The notes under the pieces: model-generated | Database searches by the model: none | Told to the model about the DNA's origin: nothing | What the model saw: only the letters and a program-made list of their open reading frames with translations | Assembly (NCBI RefSeq): GCF_900089075.1 | Contig: NZ_LT593746.1 | Location: 967-64,966, forward strand | Length of the DNA stretch: 64,000 nt | Origin: Vaginella massiliensis | GTDB lineage: Bacteria; Bacteroidota; Bacteroidia; Flavobacteriales; Weeksellaceae | Direction: 5' to 3' | Shown: in pieces, positions 16,667 to 26,067 of the stretch | Layout: each line of letters starts with the position of its first letter | Position numbering within the stretch: position 1 is the first letter of the stretch | Translations under genes and position numbers: made by a program

Positions 16667-17274
16667 TATAAATGTTTAATTCTTTCGTTAATAAATTTAT
16701 TCGTTAAAGGATAATTTCCCTCTTCGCCAACCAAATATACGAATGCTTGATATTTATTTTGAAAATAATCTACCCAACCGCATAAAACTTGCGTAGCTTT
16801 TTTTGAGCTGAGCAAATAATTGGCCTGAAGATGAACAAGCTCTGCTGGATAGGTTTCGTCGACAAGAAAGATGCTTTCTGACTTCAAATCGTGCCGAATG
16901 CTTACTTCGCCAATGGTAATATTGGGCAGTGTGTAAACGAAAACAGCCGGACTTGGGTAATAATCTGTCTCCGAAGCTATACTCGTTTGATGTTTGCAAT
17001 CGGTATCCAAACTTGCCGAACGATTGGCAAACAAAATCGCCGTATCGGGAACGTGATGATTCTCTAACACCAATTCGCTCGCAATGAAAGCCAGTTTACT
17101 CAAGGCATCCATTTTGTAAAATTTGGGGTAATTCCACTGTTGATCGGTATAAATTTCTTTTGCAAAATGATTGAAATCTTCGCTATCGGATGAATGAATA
17201 ACTTCACCGTTTAGTTTGAGGTTCTGTTTTGTGATTTCACAAAACTGCCTGATGTACAATTGCTTATTTTGCAT
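16666..17274 (-). CDS. ketosynthase-related protein without active site
   Basis: A 202-residue protein found in Bacteroidota pigment clusters. The stretch F-A-N-R-S-A-S-L-D-T and P-S-P-A-V-F-V-Y-T-L-P-N resembles ketosynthase N-terminal regions, but no Cys-His-His triad is visible and the length is half a ketosynthase. I use the ATG at 17274, which overlaps the previous stop by 11 bases, rather than the one 12 codons upstream. It may be a structural partner of the ketosynthases. Function unknown. Confidence 0.75.
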   Translation of the reverse strand: MQNKQLYIRQFCEITKQNLKLNGEVIHSSDSEDFNHFAKEIYTDQQWNYPKFYKMDALSKLAFIASELVLENHHVPDTAILFANRSASLDTDCKHQTSIASETDYYPSPAVFVYTLPNITIGEVSIRHDLKSESIFLVDETYPAELVHLQANYLLSSKKATQVLCGWVDYFQNKYQAFVYLVGEEGNYPLTNKFINERIKHL

Positions 17275-18385
17275 ATTTCTTAACCAAAATTGCGGCGTTC
17301 GTTCCACCAAAACCCGATGCAGTTTTGAGTAAAACTTTTATTTCTTTATTCATATTTTCTATAGCGATAGTCAACTGGTGACTAGTTCCAACTTCCTCAA
17401 ATCCTAAGGATTGAATCACCAAACCTTCCTGCATTTGCTTGCACGCTATTGCCAATTCGAGTAAGCCTGCACAACCTAGGGTATGCCCAAAATACGCTTT
17501 GAGACTATTGAGCGGAATAGATTGCATTCCTAATCGATGAAAAGCGATTGCTTCCATCTCATCGTTGTAAAGCGTGGCTGTACCATGAGCCGAAATATAA
17601 TCGATATCGGTTGCGACAATGCCCGCCTCTTTCATTGCGCTTTCTACACTCCGAAACAAACCTTCGCCCGTGCGAGATGGACCAGAAATATGATTTGCAT
17701 CGTTGATGTTGCCTTCGCCTAAAATCTGATAGTTCCAAGAAGTTGCCTCGAGCTCGCTAGATAAATAAATTGCACAGGCCGCCTCGCCCAAACTCACCCC
17801 TTTTCGGTGGGCATCATAAGGCCTACAGGGTTCGTCACTCATCGCTTGGAATGAATTGAAACCCGATAAAACAAATTCGGTCACCTCATCAACCGCTACA
17901 ACAAATGCAGTTTTTACCTCATCCATCTGAATCATTCGCTTGGCAAAATTCACTGCCAAAACGCCAGAGGTACACGCATTGGAAATGACGATGGGTTGTC
18001 GCTCGAGCATGAACACTTTTTTTAAGGTTTCGGAAATTACGGTAAGATGTGCCGATTCTATCTGCTGTTTCAGCCCTCGGATATTGCCTTTGGTTGTAGA
18101 AAGCACCAAAAGTGTGTCGGGGGAAATCCTATTTTTAATCAAAGGCATGAGCGCCAAAATTGCCATTTTTTCGATGCGTGAACAATGATAATCATTCCAA
18201 CTTTTAGAAAATTCGTCTTCGAGTTTTTCGGTACAAATCTGCGCTCCAAACGCCTCTTGAAAACGAGGAATAGCCTGAATCTTTTTGATTCCGGATTGGT
18301 TGGCAAGCAGCCGTTGCCAATTCGACTCCAGATCGAAACCCAAAGGCGAAATTACATTGGCTTCTTGTATAAAAATTGGCTTCAT
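17264..18385 (-). CDS. beta-ketoacyl-ACP synthase (second KS)
   Basis: A 373-residue ketosynthase with Cys138 in S-N-A-C-T-S, His267 in S-A-H-G-T-A-T and His301 in Y-F-G-H-T, so the triad is intact. It is slightly shorter than FabF. It may start the chain with the aryl unit or make the second acyl chain of the resorcinol. The thioesterase gene upstream overlaps it by four bases. Confidence 0.9.
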   Translation of the reverse strand: MKPIFIQEANVISPLGFDLESNWQRLLANQSGIKKIQAIPRFQEAFGAQICTEKLEDEFSKSWNDYHCSRIEKMAILALMPLIKNRISPDTLLVLSTTKGNIRGLKQQIESAHLTVISETLKKVFMLERQPIVISNACTSGVLAVNFAKRMIQMDEVKTAFVVAVDEVTEFVLSGFNSFQAMSDEPCRPYDAHRKGVSLGEAACAIYLSSELEATSWNYQILGEGNINDANHISGPSRTGEGLFRSVESAMKEAGIVATDIDYISAHGTATLYNDEMEAIAFHRLGMQSIPLNSLKAYFGHTLGCAGLLELAIACKQMQEGLVIQSLGFEEVGTSHQLTIAIENMNKEIKVLLKTASGFGGTNAAILVKKYAK

Positions 18386-18825
18386 ATCAATCCCATTTTA
18401 AGTTTCCAATCTAAAATAAAATCGGGGATGGTCAATTGTAAATCACCATCGAGCGTCATGAAAACTTGCACCGTTTCGCCCGTGCACACGATTTTGTTTT
18501 GTTGATTGAACAATTCGTATCGGAAAACCAATTTCGCCGCAGCCGAGTCGACGTAAATCGTTTTTATTGTTAAAAGCTCTCCATACCGCAAAGGAAGTTT
18601 GTGTTCGCAGGTCGATTTTACGATAGGAATGGCTAAATGATTTCGCTGAAAATCGAGGTAAGAAATCCCATGCTCTCGACCAAAGGCTTCTCGCCCATCT
18701 TCGGAATATCGTAAATAATTTCCGTGCCACACAATTCTTAAAGCATCGGTTTCATTGAAACGGACACGAATTTGAGTCGTGTTTTGCAAGCAAATCGAAT
18801 CAGGCTGTTCGTTTTTTTCGGTCAT
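18382..18825 (-). CDS. acyl-CoA/ACP thioesterase, hotdog fold
   Basis: A 147-residue protein of the 4-hydroxybenzoyl-CoA thioesterase family. The characteristic region N-E-T-D-A-L-R-I-V-W-H-G-N-Y-L near 25-40 holds the catalytic Asp and the helix that binds the thioester. It overlaps the ABC permease gene by 26 bases and the next ketosynthase by four. A proofreading or release role in aryl polyene synthesis is likely; ApeK-type thioesterases occupy the same context. Confidence 0.87.
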   Translation of the reverse strand: MTEKNEQPDSICLQNTTQIRVRFNETDALRIVWHGNYLRYSEDGREAFGREHGISYLDFQRNHLAIPIVKSTCEHKLPLRYGELLTIKTIYVDSAAAKLVFRYELFNQQNKIVCTGETVQVFMTLDGDLQLTIPDFILDWKLKMGLI

Positions 18826-20071
18826 AGATAATCGCGATTCCTAAGCACAAGCTAAAAAACAAAAATAGGGAAATAATTTCGGGTAGAATCAAACTTAGCC
18901 CACCATTTCGTAAAATGATGTCGTAATATCCGCTCAACGCCCAACGCATTGGTGATAATTCTGCAAGACACTGAAAAGTTTTCGACATCATAAAAACAGG
19001 CACCCAAACACCGCCAATCGCCGCGAGAATCACCACCAATGTTGCTCCAAATGGCGGAGCTTGTTCTTGGGTTTTGGATATGGTCCCCAACAAAATCCCT
19101 AATCCGATCGCGGCTAAACTCGCACAAAACGTCATCAAAACCATCAATCCAAGCTGACCATGCAATTCGAAATTTGGCAATCCAATAAGCGGAAAAACAA
19201 GTTTAGCCACCAAAAGAACAGCAAAAAACTGCAGTAAACAAACCAAAAGGTAAACCAGCATTTTGCCCATCAATAAAATAAAATAAGGCATCGGACTGGT
19301 GAGCAGTCGATAATTGGTTCCTAAATTTTTCTCTTTTACGATGTTGATTGACAAGGGCACGATAATGAAAAAAATAGCAAACAATGTCCAAGCTGGTACG
19401 TTGTGTTGCACAGCATTGGGCTGCAGCTCTTGTGGTGCTGTAGAAGATTCTTTGTACTGAATAAGCGGTTCGTTTGCAAATAAATTGCCAGACCTTCCGC
19501 CCATGACTTCTTCGAACGCTTGATAAATTGCTTTGCTCTGCGCTTGATAAATGATTTTTTCTATACCAAATTTTAATGAATTGCGCATGTTTTCTTGGAC
19601 TGCCGGATCAAAAATCAGTTCGATTTCTTTGGCTTTTGTATGATTTTTCGTTTCGGTTTGAATGGAATCCAAAGAAAATTCGCCCACAATTTCTTCTACA
19701 TTTCGCTCAACATTTTCGTACAACACTTTCGTAAGTCCTTGAGGAACAATAATTGCCATTTGATATTTTCCTTCGTTCACCAAATTTTTCGCTTGCTTCT
19801 CTTCTATTTTTTCAGCCTCTATTTCCGAAACTAATTCGAAAGCTTCGGTTTTCATCAGACCCTTGTAAAGCTCGTTAGAAATTGAATCGTGGTCGTGATC
19901 GATCCATAAAACAGGAAGTTGATGATCGGTATTGTCTAAGGTTTGGTACTGAATTGCCGTAACCATGACCACTAAAACCAAGGGCATGATAAAAAGCACC
20001 GCCAAACCGCCTAGATCTCTAGACAATAACTGAATTTCTTTGAGTATAGAACGCCATAATTTATACAACAT
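18800..20071 (-). CDS. ABC-2 type transporter permease
   Basis: A 423-residue ABC-2 permease: one N-terminal membrane helix (about 20-42), a large periplasmic domain to about 225, then five helices to the end. I use the ATG at 20071, which overlaps the ATPase stop by 11 bases; the ATG 20 codons upstream lies inside the ATPase gene. With the ATPase it forms an exporter, probably for a lipid-like pigment precursor. Confidence 0.9.
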   Translation of the reverse strand: MLYKLWRSILKEIQLLSRDLGGLAVLFIMPLVLVVMVTAIQYQTLDNTDHQLPVLWIDHDHDSISNELYKGLMKTEAFELVSEIEAEKIEEKQAKNLVNEGKYQMAIIVPQGLTKVLYENVERNVEEIVGEFSLDSIQTETKNHTKAKEIELIFDPAVQENMRNSLKFGIEKIIYQAQSKAIYQAFEEVMGGRSGNLFANEPLIQYKESSTAPQELQPNAVQHNVPAWTLFAIFFIIVPLSINIVKEKNLGTNYRLLTSPMPYFILLMGKMLVYLLVCLLQFFAVLLVAKLVFPLIGLPNFELHGQLGLMVLMTFCASLAAIGLGILLGTISKTQEQAPPFGATLVVILAAIGGVWVPVFMMSKTFQCLAELSPMRWALSGYYDIILRNGGLSLILPEIISLFLFFSLCLGIAIIYDRKKRTA

Positions 20072-20804
20072 CTCGTAAAGCTTTTCCCGTGAGATTAATG
20101 AATACCTCTTCGAGGTTTGACGCCTCTTCATATTTTTCGATCAAACCTCTCGGTGTGCCTTGAGCAATAATTTTTCCATGATCGATGATGGCAATATCGG
20201 TACAAAATTCTTGTGCTTCGATCAAATGATGTGACGTATAGACGATGGTCGTCCCTTGTAAATTCAGCTGGGTGAGAAAGGCAATGATGGTTGCTCGCGA
20301 TTGCACATCGACGCCTACTGTAGGCTCGTCGAGAAATAGTACTTTGGGCTGATGCAAAATTCCAGCAATCAGATTCACTCTTCTTTTCATCCCACCAGAA
20401 AAAGATTCCACTCGTTTATGGGTGAATTTTTCTAATCCTAATAAACTCAGATTTTGATGAACCAATTCTTTGAGCCGAGCCCCTTTCAATCCATACATAC
20501 TTCCGAAATAAAGCAAATTCTCTTTGGCGGTTAGCGTCGGATACAAAGCGTATTCTTGCGGAACAACGCCAATCAAGGATTTGATTTTGTTTTCATCTTT
20601 TTTGTAATCCAATCCGTCTATGGTAAATCGACCCGAAGTAGGCTCTATCAAACCGCACAGCAACGAGATGAGGGTCGTCTTCCCTGCGCCATTTGGACCA
20701 AGAATGCCAAATATGGATTGCGCTTCGATGGTGAGCGACAAATCTTCTACCGAGTAAAAGCTTTCTCCTCTATACTTTTTGAATAGTCGATCTATTTTGA
20801 TCAT
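20061..20804 (-). CDS. ABC transporter ATP-binding protein
   Basis: A 247-residue nucleotide-binding subunit with Walker A GPNGAGKTT at 36-44, a Q-loop in V-V-P-Q-E at 80-84, the signature F-S-G-G-M at 135-139 and Walker B V-L-F-L-D-E at 155-160. It pairs with the ABC-2 permease encoded next. It overlaps the BtrH-like gene by four bases. Confidence 0.95.
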   Translation of the reverse strand: MIKIDRLFKKYRGESFYSVEDLSLTIEAQSIFGILGPNGAGKTTLISLLCGLIEPTSGRFTIDGLDYKKDENKIKSLIGVVPQEYALYPTLTAKENLLYFGSMYGLKGARLKELVHQNLSLLGLEKFTHKRVESFSGGMKRRVNLIAGILHQPKVLFLDEPTVGVDVQSRATIIAFLTQLNLQGTTIVYTSHHLIEAQEFCTDIAIIDHGKIIAQGTPRGLIEKYEEASNLEEVFINLTGKALRDVV

Positions 20805-21817
20805 TTTTTGATTTCTTTTTTCAGTCGTTTAAAAAAATCCTCTTCCGTATCGGCCAACCTCAACAGTTGATCGCTCAAATTGTTGTACACATCTTCAAGA
20901 TGATTTCTCTTTTTATAAACTCGCGAAGCATTGAGCGCAAAATCTCGCCATTCGTCTCCAATTTTTGCCATTTCTATAGCAAAATTATTCAGCTCATCTC
21001 GTTTGAGTTTCTGAGAAGCTTCTTGTAAAAAAGCCGCAAAAATATACCGAAATCCTCCACCTCCAGTTCCAATTTCTTCCTGCATTCGAACCATTTGAGC
21101 CAGATAATAATTCGTTTTTACATTCCCTATTTTTTTTGGCCATTTTTTTATATCGTTTGCCAGCATTCGCATTCCACGCACCCCAACGATTGGCACAGGC
21201 GCAAGCATTTCGTTACAGGTTTTCAGAATTGCTTTTTTTATAGCTTTTACCCAATTTATAGTTTGTGGAAAAGAAATAGGATAATAAATATGACCTTTGG
21301 GTGCGAGGGTTCCTTTTGCAAAACGCACGCGTTCTAAATCTTGCTCATTAATTTTGGTCGGAAAATCTAAAACAGGATCACTCACCAGGTATTCGCCTTC
21401 TTTTTTACCGTAAATCACCAAATTGTGTCCATTGAAATGAAAGCGATATTCGTCTGGAAAATAAGGTAAATTGTAAACGCCAACTTGTAATCCGCAAGGC
21501 GTATTTTCGGTTAATTTACGATCCAAAGCCTCTTGTGCTTTCTTGGGGTTGGAAAACTTTTGTCGTTTGATTTTGATGCCTAATCTTTTGCTTAAACGAT
21601 TAAAAATAAATCCGGGTATCGGGCGGTAGCTGATTGCTGGTGCATGATTCACCTTGAGGAAGGGTAAATATACAAAAAACAGCCCCGAACCAAGACCAAA
21701 AACCATCGGTTCGCTTATCTCGATTCCTTTGTGTTTTAGCAAATTCGACGCAACACCAGATTCACAATGTGCCGATTGATGATGTGTGAATTCTATTTCT
21801 ATATTATTTTCCATCAA
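20801..21817 (-). CDS. BtrH-like (butirosin H) acyltransferase-type protein
   Basis: A 338-residue protein with a BtrH N-terminal domain (residues 1-150; H-C-E-S-G near 17-21 holds the likely nucleophile Cys, with His in G-H-N-L near 130) and a helical DUF4872-like C-terminal half. BtrH moves an acyl group from an ACP to butirosin. Here a similar Cys-dependent acyl transfer from an ACP is plausible, for example joining or releasing pigment parts. It overlaps the genes on both sides by 4-14 bases. Confidence 0.78.
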   Translation of the reverse strand: MMENNIEIEFTHHQSAHCESGVASNLLKHKGIEISEPMVFGLGSGLFFVYLPFLKVNHAPAISYRPIPGFIFNRLSKRLGIKIKRQKFSNPKKAQEALDRKLTENTPCGLQVGVYNLPYFPDEYRFHFNGHNLVIYGKKEGEYLVSDPVLDFPTKINEQDLERVRFAKGTLAPKGHIYYPISFPQTINWVKAIKKAILKTCNEMLAPVPIVGVRGMRMLANDIKKWPKKIGNVKTNYYLAQMVRMQEEIGTGGGGFRYIFAAFLQEASQKLKRDELNNFAIEMAKIGDEWRDFALNASRVYKKRNHLEDVYNNLSDQLLRLADTEEDFFKRLKKEIKK

Positions 21818-22208
21818 AACTTGTCAATTCTTCCACTGTAATATTGAAAATTTTGGCATATTTAGCCAAGGTTTTGGGTTTTATTTTCTTGAAAACACTC
21901 GGTTTTTGATGTCTTTTTATCAAAAATGTAAAAGTATCCATATAGGCGGCCAGTGTTTTCCAATCCATCTTGTTTACTTCCATGAAATAAACGATCGGAC
22001 TTTTCTGTCCGTTCGCGACTGCATCTTTTGCTACTAGTGCACGTTGGTGCAAGGAATTCAGGGTTTCGGTTTGCACCAAGGTTTTCACTTCCCAGCCTTT
22101 TGATTTTTGAGTAGAAAATTTCCCCTCTTCGTCCAATGCATAATAGATCTCGGTAACATTTTGCTTGCTCAAGAAACTCTCGTCTTGTGGAACTTCAGAT
22201 TTTTTCAT
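21804..22208 (-). CDS. conserved protein of flexirubin operon
   Basis: A 134-residue soluble, basic protein with no recognised motif or signal peptide. It is coupled on both sides by overlap (four bases with the hotdog gene, 14 with the BtrH-like gene). Homologues are expected in the same position in related flexirubin clusters. Function unknown; a protein-protein role with the BtrH-like enzyme is suggested only by the overlap. Confidence 0.7.
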   Translation of the reverse strand: MKKSEVPQDESFLSKQNVTEIYYALDEEGKFSTQKSKGWEVKTLVQTETLNSLHQRALVAKDAVANGQKSPIVYFMEVNKMDWKTLAAYMDTFTFLIKRHQKPSVFKKIKPKTLAKYAKIFNITVEELTSFDGK

Positions 22209-22672
22209 TTCGAAGTTGATTGCTTATTATTCCTCAAAATTAAATTTAATTCTCCAAAAGCAACCAATTTGTCTGCGACAAAACTCTCTACTTTGATAGT
22301 ACACAGATCAACATCTTGCAAAGAATGTTGAGAAATTAGCTTGGCTTTGGTTTCCAATATCTCATCTACAGCGGGCAAATGAAGAATCTGAAAAGTTTTA
22401 ATGACGCTGATATAGCCTATGGTTTTGGGTTGTGTTTTATCTTTTTGCTTGGCATAATAATGCTGCCCTAAAATACACGAAGCAGTCTGTGCCGCATTTT
22501 CTATCAGTCCAGCTTCCTGAAAACGCCCGTTGTGCACCAATATATTGTCAGATTTTATACAATATCGAGTTATGACTTCGTTGGGCGTAAGCTGCGAAAT
22601 GAGATCGACCATCAACATTGGATCTTGATGCGGTAAAAAATTTTTGACAGCTATGGAACAGGTTGATTTCAT
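22205..22672 (-). CDS. hotdog dehydratase-like protein (ApeI/ApeP type)
   Basis: A 155-residue hotdog protein. F-L-P-H-Q-D-P-M-L-M-V-D near 12-24 and E-A-G-L-I-E-N near 53-59 match the ApeP/FabZ-type dehydratases of aryl polyene systems. It lies 15 bases after a second dehydratase-like gene; in the aryl polyene pathway two such subunits form a heterodimer that removes water from the 3-hydroxyacyl-ACP at each cycle. Confidence 0.8.
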   Translation of the reverse strand: MKSTCSIAVKNFLPHQDPMLMVDLISQLTPNEVITRYCIKSDNILVHNGRFQEAGLIENAAQTASCILGQHYYAKQKDKTQPKTIGYISVIKTFQILHLPAVDEILETKAKLISQHSLQDVDLCTIKVESFVADKLVAFGELNLILRNNKQSTSK

Positions 22673-22687
22673 AGGGCGAAAAAATTT

Positions 22688-23119
22688 TTATTCTGGTGCC
22701 AAAACCGTTTTCATCTCGCCAACCGATATTATTTCTTGGTCTATTTTGGCGATTATTTGTACCAATGTAACGCCCATTACCTCTTGTAAAATCTCGGCAG
22801 AGGTCACAATTTTTTCTCCTAATTTTGGTAAGCGCATAATTTCTATGCTTTTGATCGACCCTATGTAACCCGTTGGTGCCGGCTGATTTTTCAGGTAAAA
22901 GCGAAAACCAGTGTGCAAAGCAACCGTTTGCGCCATGTGTTCGATGAGTCCGGGTTCGTTGAGGCATCCATCCAAAAAAAATATATTTTCTTGCTTTACG
23001 GTAAGTCCGCCCAAGACCTCTCGCTCGTCGTAATGGTACAGCGCATCGACCATAACGATAGGATCTCGTTGAGGAATAAAACGTTGGATGGTTTTACTAT
23101 CGTGTATCGGTAATTTCAT
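22688..23119 (-). CDS. 3-hydroxyacyl-ACP dehydratase-like protein
   Basis: A 143-residue hotdog protein. The F-I-P-Q-R-D-P-I-V-M-V-D motif near 14-25 and N-E-P-G-L-I-E-H-M-A-Q near 54-64 are typical; the Glu in the latter may act as the acid-base residue. It sits 10 bases downstream of the KAS III-like DarB and just before a second hotdog gene, probably its partner. Confidence 0.82.
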   Translation of the reverse strand: MKLPIHDSKTIQRFIPQRDPIVMVDALYHYDEREVLGGLTVKQENIFFLDGCLNEPGLIEHMAQTVALHTGFRFYLKNQPAPTGYIGSIKSIEIMRLPKLGEKIVTSAEILQEVMGVTLVQIIAKIDQEIISVGEMKTVLAPE

Positions 23120-23129
23120 AAATCAGAAT

Positions 23130-24269
23130 TTAAACCACTGTTAAATAAGCGTAAGCATAAGAAAATCGTCCACTTTCTGGCACCGACAACAAGATTCGTT
23201 CTCCTTTTTGCAGTTGTCCAGAATTCATCAATTCTTCGACCATCACATAAATCGATGCTGCCCCAACATTTCCAACTTTAGAGAGGTTCAAAAACCACTT
23301 TTCTATCGGAATTTCGTGTCCCGCATCTTTGAATTCTTGATATAATTTTTCTTTGAAATAGTAGGATGAAATATGAGGCAAAAAATAATCGAAATCTTGA
23401 ACGCTGACGCCTCGTTTTTCTAAAACTTTCAATTGGCTCTCCACTCCTTTTTTGAGGATATATTCGTCGAGAATTTTAACATCTTGTTTGATCGAAAAAA
23501 TAGATTCTTTCAACCATTCGTCTGTCGAAAAATGTTGCCAAGGTTTGATACTGCCATCGGGCAGCTTTTCGCCTCCGGCATACATGCACGTCTCCAACTC
23601 ATTGGCATAAGAAACCGAATCCATCCAATTGATTTTCAAAGAAATACCTTTCTCGTTGGGTTTGTTTTGAAGCAAAAAAGCTCCTGCGCCGTCTGATAAC
23701 ATCCAGCGTAAAAAATCTTTTTTGAATGCCAAAACGGGTTGTTCTTCTAATTCCTTTAGACTCTGAATTTCTTTTTCGAAGCGCTCTGCGATCATCCAAG
23801 GTGAAACGCATTCAGACCCAGTTGAAATGGCATTTTCGGCCTGACCCGACAAAATTGCTAAAAAAGCAAATTTGAGTGCGTTCATCCCCGAACAACAAAT
23901 TCCGGTTGAAGCATTCAGCTCGACCGTTTTACCCTTCAACAAACCATGTACCATAGCGGCATGAGAAGGCAACAACTGATCGGGAGTTGAGGTGCCACAA
24001 GACAAAATTTCTAATTGATCTCGAGAGAACGATTCGTCGAATAATTGTTCTATTGCATTTTTGGTGAGTTGGGCATTAGTATGCGTAAAATTTTGATGCT
24101 GGTCTAGGGCATAATACCTGGTCGTAATGCCGTTGTTACGCAAAACTATTCTTCTCGCTTTGGATGCTCTTCCGTCGATTTCTCCCAAATATTTTTCCAT
24201 ATCCTCATTCCCGATTGGCTGATTGGGCAGATATTTTGAACTCTTTGTGATGTAAACCTTGTTCGACAT
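23130..24269 (-). CDS. darB: DarB-like ketosynthase, dialkylresorcinol synthesis
   Basis: A 379-residue KAS III-like ketosynthase. The nucleophile lies in G-I-C-C-S-G (Cys125 or Cys126), with His299 in L-P-H-I-S and Asn334 in V-G-N-V-G completing the triad. DarB enzymes condense two beta-ketoacyl chains and cyclise them to a cyclohexanedione that DarA turns into a dialkylresorcinol. It overlaps darA by one base. The dialkylresorcinol is the alcohol half of flexirubin. Confidence 0.87.
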   Translation of the reverse strand: MSNKVYITKSSKYLPNQPIGNEDMEKYLGEIDGRASKARRIVLRNNGITTRYYALDQHQNFTHTNAQLTKNAIEQLFDESFSRDQLEILSCGTSTPDQLLPSHAAMVHGLLKGKTVELNASTGICCSGMNALKFAFLAILSGQAENAISTGSECVSPWMIAERFEKEIQSLKELEEQPVLAFKKDFLRWMLSDGAGAFLLQNKPNEKGISLKINWMDSVSYANELETCMYAGGEKLPDGSIKPWQHFSTDEWLKESIFSIKQDVKILDEYILKKGVESQLKVLEKRGVSVQDFDYFLPHISSYYFKEKLYQEFKDAGHEIPIEKWFLNLSKVGNVGAASIYVMVEELMNSGQLQKGERILLSVPESGRFSYAYAYLTVV

Positions 24270-25180
24270 TATTGATGTTCGACACGCTGATAGTATCGTT
24301 TTTGCTTTTGAATTTTATAATAAAAAAATGGATAAAAGATCGTTTCTACCAAATGAACGATCGGTGAAATCATCCAAATCACGACAAGCAAATATAAATG
24401 AAAGAGTTTGATTAAGCGAGTTTTTTGGTGTGGATTTCGTTGAAAAAGATTGGCCCAAATGCTAAACAATCGGTTGGCTTTTTTATCCATCGATACCAAA
24501 AACCATCGAATTTCTACTGCATTATTTTCTATCAATTCTTGTTGTAGACTGCGATAATCCTCGGATGAAGAATGTTTTTTTATAATCGCGCCAAATTTTT
24601 TCGCTGCTTTTATTTCGTGTTCTGCAACGCCAGGCATAGGGAAAAATCCGTGAGGCTTTCTCTTCACACCAGAAAACATCCAGTCGACCACCGTAACGAC
24701 GCTCACTAGGTTGATGTTGCGATCGGTAAGCGCTATGTTTCCTACCAAAATAGCCTGATTATCTAACAATAGTCGTTTGATTTTTTCTTGTGCATACACC
24801 CACATATTTCGACTTCCGCTTATGGTAACCACGGGCTTTCCTTGCAGCAGTTGAAAAGCAAATTTACTTTTCAGAAAAGAATTGATCGGAATAGATGGTG
24901 ATAAATACCAGACTTGGTAATGCAACAAAATCAGGTCATAATCGGTGGTTAAAATTTTCTGATTTGGTGGATGAAAAGGATGAGGATTCTGCAAAAAAGA
25001 ATCAGGAAAAACGCCGAAAAATTGTTCTTTATCCCACGGAAACGGAAAATCGTTTTCCATCTGAATATTGTAGAAATCCACCTGATAGGTCGGATCTTCT
25101 ACAAATGGTAAACTAACCGAATCTGCAATCTCTTTCAATTGCCCAGATTGGGAATAATAGATTACCAAAACGTTTTTCAT
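24269..25180 (-). CDS. darA: DarA-like flavoprotein, dialkylresorcinol synthesis
   Basis: A 303-residue protein starting with a flavodoxin-type fold (M-K-N-V-L-V-I-Y-Y-S-Q-S-G-Q; the S-Q-S-G-Q loop binds FMN phosphate) and ending with a hydrophobic segment near 255-280 that may hold it on the membrane. The ATG at 25180 has AAAGGGT just upstream and follows the previous stop by five bases, so I prefer it over the ATG nine codons earlier. DarA family members are annotated as dialkylresorcinol-forming enzymes, believed to aromatise the DarB product. Confidence 0.83.
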   Translation of the reverse strand: MKNVLVIYYSQSGQLKEIADSVSLPFVEDPTYQVDFYNIQMENDFPFPWDKEQFFGVFPDSFLQNPHPFHPPNQKILTTDYDLILLHYQVWYLSPSIPINSFLKSKFAFQLLQGKPVVTISGSRNMWVYAQEKIKRLLLDNQAILVGNIALTDRNINLVSVVTVVDWMFSGVKRKPHGFFPMPGVAEHEIKAAKKFGAIIKKHSSSEDYRSLQQELIENNAVEIRWFLVSMDKKANRLFSIWANLFQRNPHQKTRLIKLFHLYLLVVIWMISPIVHLVETIFYPFFYYKIQKQKRYYQRVEHQ

Positions 25181-25185
25181 ACCCT

Positions 25186-26067
25186 TTAATTTTTTAATGC
25201 TTTCCAAAAATCAAAATAATTAAACCATTGATACGGATATTGCAAAACAATCTTTTCGACACTTTGGCAATACTCGCTGAGCAATGATTGGGCATCTCGA
25301 TGTTTGTAGACTGCACGACGAGTAAAGAGATGATAATGCAACTTCTTCTCCTTCATCACATAGACAAAAGCCACCGGCACTTTGAGCCTTGATGCTATAT
25401 GGTAGGGACCAGCTGGGAACAATGCTCGCTCACCTAACAAAACCTCTTTCAATACTTTATTTCCCTCAAAATAGCGATCACCTGTAAAACAAATGAGTTC
25501 GTTATTTGCCAAGGCTTCGTTGATCTGAAAGATGTGCGCCAAATCTTCTTGAATGATGATGAATTTTATATTCGATTTTACCCGAATACTATCCATATAG
25601 GCTTTGATTGCATTGTGTTCTAAATCTGTGGTGACAAGGTTGATACTGAGGTCTAAATTCACCTCATCTAAAAAATATTCGGCAATCTCAAAATTTCCGA
25701 CATGAGCACTGATCAATATGCCTCCTTTTTTCTCGGCAACTAAGGTTTGCAAAATTTCAATTCCGTCGAATTCATAGGTAAACCGATTGCGCATTCCCAT
25801 CGAAATTGCCGTCTTGTCTATCAAGGTTTGCCCGAAAACGAAATAGCTTTTGTATACTCCAAAAATCGAGTTAAAGATAGAAAATTGTTGGCGATGTCGC
25901 AGGTAATAATAGATTGCTCGATTGCTTTCCCAGGCTACTATAAAATAATAAAAAGCTACAAAAATCAAGACCGAATAAGCAGCCCTAACTCCTAGCTTTT
26001 TTATACTATAAACAAATATTTTATATCCTAGTAAAGTCCCGCGAGACTTACCATTCCATTGGCTCAT
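25186..26067 (-). CDS. LpxL/HtrB-like acyltransferase
   Basis: A 293-residue inner-membrane acyltransferase of the lipid A lauroyltransferase family, with one membrane helix near 29-46 and the catalytic H-X4-E motif at His122-Glu127 (H-V-G-N-F-E). In the aryl polyene and flexirubin context this family uses an ACP-bound acyl donor; it may form the ester between aryl polyene acid and dialkylresorcinol. The ACP gene directly precedes it without any gap. Confidence 0.85.
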   Translation of the reverse strand: MSQWNGKSRGTLLGYKIFVYSIKKLGVRAAYSVLIFVAFYYFIVAWESNRAIYYYLRHRQQFSIFNSIFGVYKSYFVFGQTLIDKTAISMGMRNRFTYEFDGIEILQTLVAEKKGGILISAHVGNFEIAEYFLDEVNLDLSINLVTTDLEHNAIKAYMDSIRVKSNIKFIIIQEDLAHIFQINEALANNELICFTGDRYFEGNKVLKEVLLGERALFPAGPYHIASRLKVPVAFVYVMKEKKLHYHLFTRRAVYKHRDAQSLLSEYCQSVEKIVLQYPYQWFNYFDFWKALKN

